Below are positions 7,779-17,369 of a stretch of 64,000 bases of DNA, in pieces. The notes under the pieces are model-generated. The model was not told the origin of the DNA and searched no databases. It saw nothing but the letters and a program-made list of their open reading frames with translations. Both the position numbers and the translations under genes were made by a program. The stretch is from Streptococcus salivarius (lineage in GTDB: Bacteria; Bacillota; Bacilli; Lactobacillales; Streptococcaceae): contig NZ_CP015283.1 in the NCBI RefSeq assembly GCF_002094975.1, positions 1,163,501 through 1,227,500 of the forward strand, in the 5' to 3' direction. Every line of letters begins with the position of its first letter. The first letter of the stretch is position 1.

Positions 7779-9282
7779 ATGATTTACACTTTTAATCTGA
7801 TGGTGGAATTAGAGCCTAACGGTGTCGATGTTGCCCAGGCTTACCGTGGACAAATCTTTAGGAAATTGGGGTGCCCAGCACGTTTTGTTTTTACGCAAGT
7901 TCCTCCTAGATATAAATGGGATTACTATTTATCTTTGGGATATGCGGAAGATGAAATTGTTCTAGCACATATGTTACTAACAGATCAGCGTGATATGACC
8001 TTGACAATGAGTGTGGAGGAAATGAAGCAAGGTTTGAATCTTCATTCCACTCCGATTGAACGAGATCAAGAGTTGATATTTCCAGAAGAGAATGGGATTT
8101 CACTTGTCTTTCATCGAAATACTCTTAAGTCAAATTATGTTGATTATGTCGATTATTATGTAGCTGGTCATCTTCTTCGTAGGGAACATTACGGGAGTGT
8201 AAAGCTTTTTACAGAATATTTTACAGCTGTTCCCACTGATGTGGGCTTAGAAGCAAGAGTCTTTCAGCGCCTTTTTTATAATTTGGATGGTTCTGTAGCT
8301 TTGGAGGAAATCAAAAAAACACCAGGTGATCTAACGGAATCGGTCTATCGGCAGGGAGATCATTGGTTTTATAATGAGTCGGAGCTTTTGAGCCAAGCGA
8401 TCGGCACCTTACAGTTCTCGGCAAAAGACCATATCATTGTTGATCGTTTAGAGCGTCTCCCCTTTACACAGACTCTTTTAAAAATGAAGGGAGAAGCAAC
8501 CTTATCGTGTGTCCTTCATTCGATACACCATTGGGGCGACTGTATCAATTCCGAATATTTCCTTCTTTTTCAGTATGCTAACTATTTCGACCATATCATT
8601 GTATCTACGGAAGCGCAAAAGGAAGAATTAGAACGGGATCTGTCGACTGTTAAGCCTATATCGGTCTTGCCAGTCGGAGGGCTTGAAAGGTTGCAATATT
8701 CTGATAATCGCAAGCCTTATAGCCTGATGATTGCAGCACGGTTTGAACGGAGAAAGAGATTGGACCTAGCGATTGATGCTGTAGTGGCCTTGCATGAAAA
8801 AATCCCAGAGGTTACATTGGACATTTATGGTCAAGGTATGCTTTGGCAAGAAATAGAAGAAAAAATTAAGCAGTTAAATGCTCAAAGTTATATTCATCTC
8901 AAGGGGGCACCAAGACCTTCAAACTCGTTTTAAGGCATATGAACTTTATTTGGCCACTTCCGAGTGGGAAACGTTTGGGTTAACTTTACTAGAGGCGATA
9001 GGGTCTGGCCTTGTTATGGTGGGAACAGACGTTCCCTATGGGAATCCCACTTTTATTAAAAATGATCGAAATGGTTTTCTCGTTCCCTTTGTAAATCAAT
9101 CACATGAAGAAGTGGTTGCTGACTTGAAGAGAAGTATGCAGAAGGCTTTTGGAAACTTAAATTTTCTACGAGAAGGTTCTTATAAATTGGCTGAACGATA
9201 TATGACAGATCAAATTATTGGACAATGGAGAGAGTTTTTGACGAATAGGGGAAAAAATTACGATGTATTATCTGGTAAATGA
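7779..9282 (+). pseudogene. gtfA: GtfA, SRR O-GlcNAc transferase catalytic subunit (single-base frameshift)
   Basis: GtfA (GT4 family, GT-B fold) pairs with GtfB to transfer GlcNAc to Ser/Thr of SRR proteins. The N-terminal part matches GtfA (NGVDVAQAYRGQIFRKLG; ARFERRKRLDLAIDAV). After codon about 380 the frame breaks in a run of five G at about 8904-8908. With four G the protein would read on as HLKGHQDLQTRF into the C-terminal piece (SEWETFGLTLLEAIGSG) and end at 9282, giving about 500 residues, the normal length. Without correction the product stops at 8933 and lacks the E-x7-E motif and donor-site region. ATG 7779 is preferred over an upstream TTG (7764) because it aligns with the family start, although its SD spacing is short. 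The end overlaps gtfB by 20 bases. The cause could be mutation, slippage or sequencing error. Confidence 0.85.
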
Positions 9283-10486
9283 ATGGACTTCAGATGATGA
9301 GAGGCTGAGAGATGACCTAGAACAAATTGGAATACCCATCCAGCCTCTACAGATAGAAAATATTCTGGATTTTATTTTTTCTAATCGAAAAGTAAATTCA
9401 CCTCTGCATATGACTGGTCTTTCGTTACCCCCGTTTTGGGAAGTGTATGCGAATGGGGATATTGTTGCTGATGGAGTGAGGAGGGGGAGAATAGACTGTT
9501 ATCAGGATTACCCTCAAAGGGTCAAAAAAGTAGAGTGGTATAATTCAGATGACAATTGTTCTACTTGTGATTATTATGATCTTTCTGGTAGCCTCTTTAT
9601 GAAAGAAGTTTGGAGTGCAAATGAATGTCATCTATGTGTTTATATGAATGATAAAATGGGGAAACTCTATTTATTCCATCAACATGATCGTGCGCTCTAT
9701 CAAACGACCGATGGTTTAGAACGGGGATTTTCCTCGATAGAAGAAGCGAAAAAAGCCCTTCTTCAAGAAGTTCTTTTGCAGGTTGAAACAGTATTTTTGT
9801 CTGATCCAGAATTGTTGAAGGTTTTACCTAAACTTGAGAAGGAGCAGATTATCTTCTATGATCGGTCAACTCTTCCTGAAGCAGAACTTGCTCTTCTATT
9901 GGACGAGGGTGTAAAAGTGTTCATTCGTGAGCCTAACACTGACATGTCGCATCATTCGCTAGTATTTTTCCCTACCTATTTGGGAGATTTGAAGGAATTT
10001 CAGCCACAGGTTCTCATTTTGACAAACACTCAAGAAATCGAACAGATTGAAGTTCTTGTGACCGCTCTTCCTCATTTTCAGTTTCATATTGCAGCCTTGA
10101 CAGAGATGGGGGAACGATTAGTACGTCTCAATGATTATCCGAATGTTCACCTTTATCCAGGGATTTCAGGTGAGAATTATGATCGGCTATTAAATAAATG
10201 CCGTATTTACCTGGATATCGCATATGCGGATGAAATTTTAGACGGAAATCGGGCTGCTCTTAAAAAAGGTATGATTTTGTATGCATTTGAGGCAACTTGT
10301 CACCGACCGGATCTCTACATAAAAGATCACCTGTTTCAAAAAGATGCAATTACAGACTTGCTCGAAGAACTATCTCAGCTGGAAGATCCTAAAAGATATC
10401 AATCAGCTTATGATAAGCAAAAGATGCATCCAATGCTAGCAACAAAAGAAGAGTTGAAGATGATTTTTCGAATGTCAGAAAAATAA
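9263..10486 (+). CDS. gtfB: GtfB, glycosylation chaperone/substrate-binding subunit of GtfA
   Basis: A 407-residue protein with the GtfB N-terminal pattern (VPxFWEV-like LPPFWEVYANGDIVADG, then an RNA-like F-fold, KMGKLYLFHQ). Residues 245-375 form a Rossmann-like half (LVTALPHFQFHIAALTEMG, YPNVHLYPGI, CRIYLDIAYADE). GtfB does not catalyse transfer itself; it binds the SRR polypeptide and stabilises GtfA in the cytosol. It is somewhat shorter than the usual 440-450 residues. ATG 9263 lies within the end of gtfA after an AGGGGAAAA Shine-Dalgarno, so the two are translationally coupled. Its C-terminal half is the closest recognisable source of the extra domain fused to the GTs and acetyltransferase of this cluster. 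Confidence 0.85.
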   Translation: MYYLVNEWTSDDERLRDDLEQIGIPIQPLQIENILDFIFSNRKVNSPLHMTGLSLPPFWEVYANGDIVADGVRRGRIDCYQDYPQRVKKVEWYNSDDNCSTCDYYDLSGSLFMKEVWSANECHLCVYMNDKMGKLYLFHQHDRALYQTTDGLERGFSSIEEAKKALLQEVLLQVETVFLSDPELLKVLPKLEKEQIIFYDRSTLPEAELALLLDEGVKVFIREPNTDMSHHSLVFFPTYLGDLKEFQPQVLILTNTQEIEQIEVLVTALPHFQFHIAALTEMGERLVRLNDYPNVHLYPGISGENYDRLLNKCRIYLDIAYADEILDGNRAALKKGMILYAFEATCHRPDLYIKDHLFQKDAITDLLEELSQLEDPKRYQSAYDKQKMHPMLATKEELKMIFRMSEK

Positions 10487-10498
10487 AGAAGGGAAACC

Positions 10499-11509
10499 AT
10501 GACTAAAGTACATATTACAAATCTATATGGTATGGCAGGGGATAGCACTGTCATCTTAGCTCAGAATGCTGTGACGGATATTGCGCGTGCTTTGGGGTAT
10601 CGAGAGATTGGAATCTATTTTTATAATATCTCTACAGATAGTCCGAGTGAGAGAAGCAAGCGTCTAGATGGGATCATGGCAAGTATCTCATTTGGTGATA
10701 TTGTGATTTTTCAATCGCCAACTTGGAATGGTTGGGAGTTTGACGCGGAATTTGTAGCGAAGCTGAAGGATTTAAGAGTTAAACTAGTGATTTTTATCCA
10801 TGACGTTATTCCACTAATGTTTCGTGATAATGCCTACCTAATGCCGACTTATATGGAGATGTTCAATCAAGCAGATGTCATTATTGCGCCTTCACAACAA
10901 ATGGTTAACCGTCTGTGTGAAGCAGGTCTGACTGTGGAAAAAATCTTGATTCAAGAAATTTGGGATCATCCTCATAACCTCAGTTTGAACCAACCAGTAT
11001 TTAAAAAAGAGATTTTCTTTGCAGGATCTTTGACACGTTTTCCAGAGTTGCAAAATTGGGTTTATGAAACCCCTTTGCGAGTTTTTGCGAATGAGCCAAA
11101 GAGCAATCCAGAAGCCAATTTGGTGATTGAAGGATGGAAGCGCAATGAAGAACTCCTGATGGAACTCTCAAAGGGAGGCTTTGGTCTTGTCTGGAATACC
11201 CAGTATAACGATGGGGAAAATGTTGACTACTACGAAATGAATATTTCACATAAGCTCAGCACCTATCTTGCAGCAGGAATTCCTGTGATTGTGCCCAACA
11301 CCTTATCAAATAGTCATCTGATAGAAGAGCGAGGCTTAGGATTTGCTGTGAACAGTTTGGAAGAAGCTAATCAATTGGTTCAAAATATGGCTCCAGAATC
11401 CTATCAAGAAATTAGTAGTAGGGCTCAAGGCTTTGCTTTTCTCCTTAAAGAGGGGTATATCACTAAGAAGCTTTTAATAGATGCTATTAATTTCTTATTT
11501 ACTTTATAA
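10499..11509 (+). CDS. gtf3: Gtf3/Nss glucosyltransferase, second sugar on SRR glycan
   Basis: A 336-residue GT-B protein with the Gtf3 (Nss, GtfC) features: the start [22 protein letters not shown], the [11 protein letters not shown] motif, [11 protein letters not shown], and the nucleotide-sugar site [22 protein letters not shown]. In other streptococci Gtf3 adds glucose to the GlcNAc made by GtfA/GtfB. The start has a good Shine-Dalgarno (AGAAGGGAAACC) and follows gtfB by 12 bases. The gene appears intact and of normal length. With gtfA and gtfB it forms the conserved core of SRR glycosylation, so its intact state contrasts with the frameshift in gtfA. Confidence 0.88.
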   Translation: MTKVHITNLYGMAGDSTVILAQNAVTDIARALGYREIGIYFYNISTDSPSERSKRLDGIMASISFGDIVIFQSPTWNGWEFDAEFVAKLKDLRVKLVIFIHDVIPLMFRDNAYLMPTYMEMFNQADVIIAPSQQMVNRLCEAGLTVEKILIQEIWDHPHNLSLNQPVFKKEIFFAGSLTRFPELQNWVYETPLRVFANEPKSNPEANLVIEGWKRNEELLMELSKGGFGLVWNTQYNDGENVDYYEMNISHKLSTYLAAGIPVIVPNTLSNSHLIEERGLGFAVNSLEEANQLVQNMAPESYQEISSRAQGFAFLLKEGYITKKLLIDAINFLFTL

Positions 11510-11543
11510 AAGGATAATTGAGAAAAAAGAGGGGGAAAATTCA

Positions 11544-12752
11544 GTGCAAAGGGCAATCGTACTTGCTGGTGATAATGGTTACATGGAAAAGCTAGAGGTA
11601 ACTATAAAATCTATTGTTGCGACAAACAGTCAAATTATTTTTTATGTGATCAATGACAATCTCCCTCAGGAGTGGTTCTGGTTGATGGGGAGAAGATTAG
11701 AGTCTGTTCAATCACAAATTCGGAATATTAAGATTTCTTCTGATCAGATAAAAGGGTATTCGCTACCCATGGATCATTTAAGTTATGCTACCTTTTATCG
11801 TTATTTTATTGCAGATGTTGTTACAGAAGACCGAGCACTTTATCTAGATTCTGATATTGTTGTCACTGGAGATTTGACACCTCTCTTCGAAGAAGATATA
11901 GAAAATCATGCTTTGGCCGCAGTTACGGATGGCTTAGATGCTTCTAAGTTTAATGCAGGTGTGCTCCTTGTGAATACTGTGCTTTGGAGAGAAGAAAAAG
12001 CTAGCCATCAGTTGCTGGAATTGACGAATCGCTATCATCAAGAGGAGTTTGGAGATCAAGGAATCCTTAATCGTTATTTTAAAGGACGTTGGAAAAAACT
12101 ACCAGAAGTCTACAATGTAATGGTTGGTATGGATACGTTTGCTCACACCTTTAACGTCCCTGAATGGTATGATAAGGCAGACCAGCTGGAGAAGGACGCA
12201 GTAATCATTCACTATGCGGGAGAGAAGCCTTGGTATCAGTGGAATTTGAATCGTTGTCGGGATATCTGGTGGTTTTATTATGGTCTGGAATGGTCTGAAA
12301 TCTTGTTACGAAAGGATATTACCAAACGTCATTTCAAGGATTTGGTAGGAAGGCCCAAATTCCAAACAGCAGTATTTACGAATTCGGCAGCTATGGAACA
12401 TATTGAAACATTGGTGGAAGCATTGCCAAATGTTCAATTTAATATCCTTGCTTACACAAATTTTGCTCCTAGTGTAATTGCTTTAGAAGCCTACTCCAAT
12501 GTTTCGCTTTATCCTCGTTTTACACGGTACAATGCTCAAGCTGTGTTGGATAAATTGGATTTTTATTTGGATATCAATTATCATGAAGAGATTTATGATA
12601 TTATTCAAAAGGTTACTGCGTTGAAAAAACCTATCTTTTCTTTTGATGTTACCAATCATTGTGAGATTGAAGGGGATAGTCACTGTTTTCATGTAGAGGA
12701 TATTGATGATATGATTGGTGTTATTCAAGAATATTTAGCTCAATTGAGTTAA
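11544..12752 (+). CDS. GT8 glycosyltransferase with GtfB-like C-terminal domain
   Basis: A 402-residue protein from GTG 11544, preceded by AGAGGGGG at an 8-base spacing. The frame is open upstream to 11481, but that ATG lies inside gtf3 and lacks a binding site. Residues 1-270 are GT8: D102-S-D104 in YLDSDIVV, FNAGVLLVN, GDQGILN, IHYAGEKPW. Residues 275-402 are the GtfB-like domain (EALPNVQFNILA, FYLDINYHEE, KPIFSFDVTNH). It is a close paralogue of the IS-interrupted GT8 at 5335. It probably adds a hexose to the SRR glycan in the cytosol; donor and linkage are unknown. Confidence 0.85.
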   Translation: MQRAIVLAGDNGYMEKLEVTIKSIVATNSQIIFYVINDNLPQEWFWLMGRRLESVQSQIRNIKISSDQIKGYSLPMDHLSYATFYRYFIADVVTEDRALYLDSDIVVTGDLTPLFEEDIENHALAAVTDGLDASKFNAGVLLVNTVLWREEKASHQLLELTNRYHQEEFGDQGILNRYFKGRWKKLPEVYNVMVGMDTFAHTFNVPEWYDKADQLEKDAVIIHYAGEKPWYQWNLNRCRDIWWFYYGLEWSEILLRKDITKRHFKDLVGRPKFQTAVFTNSAAMEHIETLVEALPNVQFNILAYTNFAPSVIALEAYSNVSLYPRFTRYNAQAVLDKLDFYLDINYHEEIYDIIQKVTALKKPIFSFDVTNHCEIEGDSHCFHVEDIDDMIGVIQEYLAQLS

Positions 12753-12778
12753 ATCAGGTATGAATTAGGTTGAAATAA

Positions 12779-13666
12779 GTGAAGGAAAAAATTAGTGTCA
12801 TCGTCCCTGTATATAATTCAGAGGCCTATCTTGAAAATTGCTTAAATAGTATCATCCAACAGACCTATCAAAATTTAGAAATTATCTTAGTCAACGATGG
12901 TTCAACGGATGGTTCTGCCGCTATTTGCCAACGCTACAAGATTCAGGACCCTCGAGTGAAGGTCTATCATAAGCCTAATGGAGGAGTTGGATCTAGTCGG
13001 AATCGTGCTTTAGAAGCGGTGACGGGAGACTACATTCTCTTTGTGGATAACGATGATTGGTTGGAACTGGATCATATCGAGAGTTTATATCATTTGCTGA
13101 AAAAAGCAGATGCAGATATTGCAATTGGAAATTTCACTCAATTTATGGAAGAAGAGGGGAACTTTTTAATCCATGTTGGGGGAAATGATTATTTTGAGCG
13201 TGTCTATTCTCCTTTTGAGTGGTTCCAACATCAATATGATGGGCAGTATAATCTGAGCCAATGTTTCACGGTCCCTTGGGCAAAGCTTTATAAGGCGGAA
13301 TTGTTTAAAGAGATTGTTTATCCAACAGATAAAACGGTAGAGGATGATTATACGACCTACAAGGTCTATCTACAAGCTGATAAAATTGTCTATATGAACC
13401 GGGCCATCTATCTGCATCGTAAACGTGAGACAAGTGTGACCAAAACGGTTAATCTTGCAGATGTTTATCCGTTACAAAGTATCGAAGAACGCATGATGAT
13501 TCTTCAATTGATCGGAGCTCCAAAGGGCTTAATAGATGCAGAAATTGCTGCTTACAAGTGGCGATTGGCCATTCATGAAGAAGAGACCTTAAAACATGGA
13601 GACATGGAAGCTTATCAGCAAGTACTGGTAAAAAAACGGATCAAGGAGAAGAGTTTTCATGCATGA
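12779..13666 (+). CDS. GT2 glycosyltransferase
   Basis: A 295-residue GT-A enzyme of family GT2: KISVIVPVYNSEAYL, LVNDGSTDGS, and DNDDW as the DxD-type motif. It closely resembles the GT2 half of the fusion at 2223 but stands alone and lacks the GtfB-like tail. The start is GTG 12779 with only a weak upstream AGG. Its stop overlaps the next start by 8 bases (ATG 13659), so the two are coupled. It likely extends the SRR glycan; the sugar is unknown. Confidence 0.82.
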   Translation: MKEKISVIVPVYNSEAYLENCLNSIIQQTYQNLEIILVNDGSTDGSAAICQRYKIQDPRVKVYHKPNGGVGSSRNRALEAVTGDYILFVDNDDWLELDHIESLYHLLKKADADIAIGNFTQFMEEEGNFLIHVGGNDYFERVYSPFEWFQHQYDGQYNLSQCFTVPWAKLYKAELFKEIVYPTDKTVEDDYTTYKVYLQADKIVYMNRAIYLHRKRETSVTKTVNLADVYPLQSIEERMMILQLIGAPKGLIDAEIAAYKWRLAIHEEETLKHGDMEAYQQVLVKKRIKEKSFHA

Positions 13667-16118
13667 TACAAAAAGTCGGGCGATTGTTCTAGCAGGAAAT
13701 CAGAACTTTACCGCTCAGTTATCGACGACTATAAAATCTATCTTTTATCACAATAAAAATGTGAAAATTTATGTTTTGAATCGAGATATCCTTCCAGACT
13801 GGTTTCGAAAACCACGGAAGATGGCTCAGCTCTTAGGGGGCGACCTCATTGATGTCAAATTGAATCCAGACGATGTGAAGGATACCTGGTGGACTCAGGA
13901 ACATATTAGTCTGGATGCTTATTCCCGCTACTTTATTCCGAAGTATATCTCAGAGGAAAAGGTGCTGTATCTCGATGCGGATTTGCTGGTTCTAAAGAAC
14001 TTAGAGGATATCTTTGAAATAGATATGAAGGGCCACCCGATTGCAGCCGTGATGGACACAGATAACCAAAGTTTTAATTCCGGTGTCTTATTAATTGACA
14101 ATGGTTTGTGGAAACGAGAAAATATGACAGAGCAGTTGGTGAATGAGACGAATGGCTTACTCCAGCAAGCACTAGAAGGAAATATTCCTAAATTTAATGG
14201 GGATCAGACAATCTTTAATAAGGTCTTTCGTGATAGATGGTTAGCCTTGGATAAAAGGATGAACCTCCAAGTTGGTCATGACGTGACTGCTTTTATGAGT
14301 CATTGGCCAAATCACTTTAAAGATAGTGAAGATCCCTATGTTGTGCATTTTGTCTCACACCGAAAACCATGGGCGACACTAAGTGCCAATCGTTTCCGCC
14401 AATTATGGTGGGCTTTCCACGACATGGATTACAGTCAGGTCTTGTCTCACCATATGGGGGACTTCCAGATAGAGATGGATCCAGATTATGAGCTCCATCT
14501 GTTCAATTTGACCAATTCTCAATCCTTCAAAAACCTTGAGGAATTGATTCAGGGACATCCGAAGGCCTTGTTCCATATTGCTGCCTATACGGAAATGGGA
14601 GAGGAATTGATGTGTCTTGCAAAATATGAAAATGTGAGATTGTATCCAGAAGTCGTCCCTCCAGTATTGGAAGAACTTATCAATCGTTCTGCTGCCTATT
14701 TAGATATTAACTATGGTACTGCTGATCAAGCAACCTTGGCGGCTTATGCGAAAACAGGGAAACCGATCTTGTCCTTCCCAGAAACTAGACATAGTGAGCA
14801 AGCGCAGTTAGAGGTCAACACGATTGAACAAATGCATTCACTCATTAAAGAGCGTATAAAGACAGGTGAATGGGGAGAAGTTCACGAGCTTCCACGATTG
14901 CACTCCTTAACCATGACCCAAACGCAAGATCTCGAGTCGATCGAAGAACTGGTCTGTGCTCTTCCATTTGTGCAGTTTCATATCGGTGCTTGGACAGCTA
15001 TGGGACCTAAGTTAGTCGAATTAAAGCAACATCCCAATGTTAGTTTGTATCCTGCGATCAATCAGGAGCAGTTGAGCCAGTTGATCCATAGTGCGGATAT
15101 TTATTTGGATATTAATCATGGCGATGAAGCTGGTGATATTCTATCACAGGTAGAATTGGCGGGGATTCCTAGTTTTGGTTTTTATAAAACCCAACACGGG
15201 AACCATGGGCAGTTTCTTTTTTCAAGTGAGCGACCACAGGAGTTGATCACTGCTATTGAAAAGTTTGATAGTGAAGGAAGTTTGCCTCAAATTCTCCCTC
15301 TACCAACGGTTAAGTCCATTGATGAGAGTCTGGACTTCATTAGGGAAAATCATTCATCTGTCATTCGTTTTGGAGATGGTGAAATCAATCTAATAGCTGG
15401 CCATTCTATCGCCTACCAAGATTATCATCCTGAACTAGCACGAACTCTACGTGAGTTGGTTGGAATGAACAGTTCAGAAAAACTCTTAGTCTGTTTGCCA
15501 GATGCTTTCGAAGATCGCTTCAAATTTACGTGGTGGGCAGAAGATTTTTGGAAAAAGCATTTGGATCATTATGATGATTTTTATCGTCAAATTGCACCGG
15601 CACCATGGTATGGTTCAACCTTTATCTCACGTCCTTATATTGATTTTTTAGATAAAACAAAAGCCGAGTCGCAGTTTGAAAAGCTAAAAAGGTTATGGGA
15701 AAACAAAAATCTCTTAATAGTAGAAGGAGCAACATCTCGTTCCGGGGTTGGTAATGATTTATTCGATCAGGCCTTATCTATCAAACGTATTGTCTGCTCT
15801 TCTCATTGTGCTTATAAGGATGTGGATGCTATTGAGTCAACAATTCGTAAGTATGCGGATAATCATCTTATACTTATCATGTTGGGCCCAACGGCTAAAG
15901 TATTAGTTGCAAATCTAGCTAAAGATGGCTATCAAGCCTTGGATATTGGACATATTGACTCTGAATATGAATGGCTAAAAATGGGTGCGACAACAAAAGT
16001 TAAACTCAAACACAAACACACGGCGGAGTATAACTTTGACCAAGATATTGAATTCATCGAAGATGAAACCTACACCAAACAAATCGTGGCAGACTTATCT
16101 CGTTTGCCGGTAGAATAA
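13659..16118 (+). CDS. GT8 + two GtfB-like domains + GT-D (DUF1792) fusion
   Basis: An 819-residue, four-domain protein. Residues 1-270 are GT8 (D106-A-D108, FNSGVLLID, GDQTIFN, HFVSHRKPW). Residues about 277-400 and 412-535 are two tandem copies of the GtfB-like domain (LFHIAAYTEMG, AAYLDINYG; VQFHIGAWTAMG, DIYLDINHGDE). Residues about 545-800 are a GT-D/DUF1792 domain with RFGDGE (D573, E575) and LIVEGATSRSGVGNDLF. The GT-D fold was described from the dGT1 protein of S. parasanguinis, where it adds glucose to the SRR glycan. Two catalytic centres separated by two binding-type domains suggest consecutive sugar additions in the cytosol. The gene appears intact. Confidence 0.85.
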   Translation: MHDTKSRAIVLAGNQNFTAQLSTTIKSIFYHNKNVKIYVLNRDILPDWFRKPRKMAQLLGGDLIDVKLNPDDVKDTWWTQEHISLDAYSRYFIPKYISEEKVLYLDADLLVLKNLEDIFEIDMKGHPIAAVMDTDNQSFNSGVLLIDNGLWKRENMTEQLVNETNGLLQQALEGNIPKFNGDQTIFNKVFRDRWLALDKRMNLQVGHDVTAFMSHWPNHFKDSEDPYVVHFVSHRKPWATLSANRFRQLWWAFHDMDYSQVLSHHMGDFQIEMDPDYELHLFNLTNSQSFKNLEELIQGHPKALFHIAAYTEMGEELMCLAKYENVRLYPEVVPPVLEELINRSAAYLDINYGTADQATLAAYAKTGKPILSFPETRHSEQAQLEVNTIEQMHSLIKERIKTGEWGEVHELPRLHSLTMTQTQDLESIEELVCALPFVQFHIGAWTAMGPKLVELKQHPNVSLYPAINQEQLSQLIHSADIYLDINHGDEAGDILSQVELAGIPSFGFYKTQHGNHGQFLFSSERPQELITAIEKFDSEGSLPQILPLPTVKSIDESLDFIRENHSSVIRFGDGEINLIAGHSIAYQDYHPELARTLRELVGMNSSEKLLVCLPDAFEDRFKFTWWAEDFWKKHLDHYDDFYRQIAPAPWYGSTFISRPYIDFLDKTKAESQFEKLKRLWENKNLLIVEGATSRSGVGNDLFDQALSIKRIVCSSHCAYKDVDAIESTIRKYADNHLILIMLGPTAKVLVANLAKDGYQALDIGHIDSEYEWLKMGATTKVKLKHKHTAEYNFDQDIEFIEDETYTKQIVADLSRLPVE

Positions 16119-16127
16119 GAAAGATAT

Positions 16128-17369
16128 ATGAATAATAAAAATGCAGTAGTATTGGCAGGAGATTATGCTTATATTCGTCAAATAGAGACCGCTTTAAAAT
16201 CTCTTTGTTATCACAATCGTCAGCTTAAAATATACCTTTTTAATCAAGATATCCCAGTCGAGTGGTTCCGTGCCACGAGAGAGCATGTGGAGAGACTCGG
16301 AGGAGAGCTTCTTGATATTAAGTTGATTGGACCACAGTTCCAGATGAATTGGACGAACAAACTGGGACATATCAACCATATGACCTTTGCGCGTTATTTT
16401 ATACCTGATTTCGTACATGAAGATAAGGTACTTTATCTTGATAGTGATTTGATAGTCACAGGTAATCTAGATAGTCTTTTTGAACAGGAATTGGGAGACA
16501 ATTATGTCGGAGCTGTTCGTTCTTGTTTTGGTGCCGGTGTTGGTTTTAATGCAGGTGTATTGCTAATTAACAATCGTTTATGGAAAGAGGAACATATCCG
16601 TCAAAAACTAGTGGATATAACTGAACGGGAGCACGCAAATGTAGGAGAGGGTGATCAATCAATACTCAATATGGTATTTGAAGACCGCTACCTGAATTTA
16701 CCTGATACTTATAATTTTCAAATTGGTTTTGATGCTGGTGCAGCCGAGGGAGGTCATCGTTTTGTTTTTGAAATTCCTCTTGAACCACTACCTTTGATTT
16801 TACATTATATTTCTCCGGATAAACCGTGGAATCAGTTTTCAGTAGTACGACTGCGTGAGGTTTGGTGGCGGTACTGTCTCATGGAATGGTCTCAAATTTT
16901 GAAAACATGGACAAATCGGGGCTTTGAGTTAGAATCTAACCGTGAATCTACCGTGTTGACGTGTTATACTTTGACGAACTCCTACTTATTGGAACAGATT
17001 GAATACTTAGTTCAGCATCTGCCTCAGGTTCATTTTATCATCGCTGCCTATACCTATATGGCTACAGAACTTTTAGTGTTATCTCGCCATCCAAATGTAA
17101 CCCTTTATCAAAATACCTATCCTTTGCTTGTTGAATATGAGCTATCTAAAGTTGATTTCTATCTGGATATTAATCATTATGATAAATTACCAGAAATCTA
17201 TGGGTACGTAACTCAAAATCAGCTTCCTTTACTAACTTTTGAGAATACACAAGCTCCAAATCAATCTTATCAAGCTATTTTTTTACATGAAAATCCTGAA
17301 TTGATGGTGAATGCTATTAATCAATTGGTTGCTAAGCGTATTAGTGAGAAGGAGGAGAGTGGCTGCTAA
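16128..17369 (+). CDS. GT8 glycosyltransferase with GtfB-like C-terminal domain
   Basis: A 413-residue protein with a GT8 domain at residues 1-275 (D105-S-D107 in [34 protein letters not shown]) and a GtfB-like domain at residues 282-405 ([35 protein letters not shown]). It follows the four-domain gene by 9 bases and its stop overlaps the secY2 start (TAATG), so it is coupled to the export genes. It probably adds a hexose to the SRR glycan; specificity cannot be read. It is the last glycosylation gene before the export block. Confidence 0.84.
   Translation: MNNKNAVVLAGDYAYIRQIETALKSLCYHNRQLKIYLFNQDIPVEWFRATREHVERLGGELLDIKLIGPQFQMNWTNKLGHINHMTFARYFIPDFVHEDKVLYLDSDLIVTGNLDSLFEQELGDNYVGAVRSCFGAGVGFNAGVLLINNRLWKEEHIRQKLVDITEREHANVGEGDQSILNMVFEDRYLNLPDTYNFQIGFDAGAAEGGHRFVFEIPLEPLPLILHYISPDKPWNQFSVVRLREVWWRYCLMEWSQILKTWTNRGFELESNRESTVLTCYTLTNSYLLEQIEYLVQHLPQVHFIIAAYTYMATELLVLSRHPNVTLYQNTYPLLVEYELSKVDFYLDINHYDKLPEIYGYVTQNQLPLLTFENTQAPNQSYQAIFLHENPELMVNAINQLVAKRISEKEESGC

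Noticed and set aside
8895-8935. Programmed frameshift in gtfA
   Set aside because: GtfA is continuous in known SRR loci, and a five-G run alone is weak evidence for programmed slippage. It is listed as a lesion or error, with slippage only as an option.
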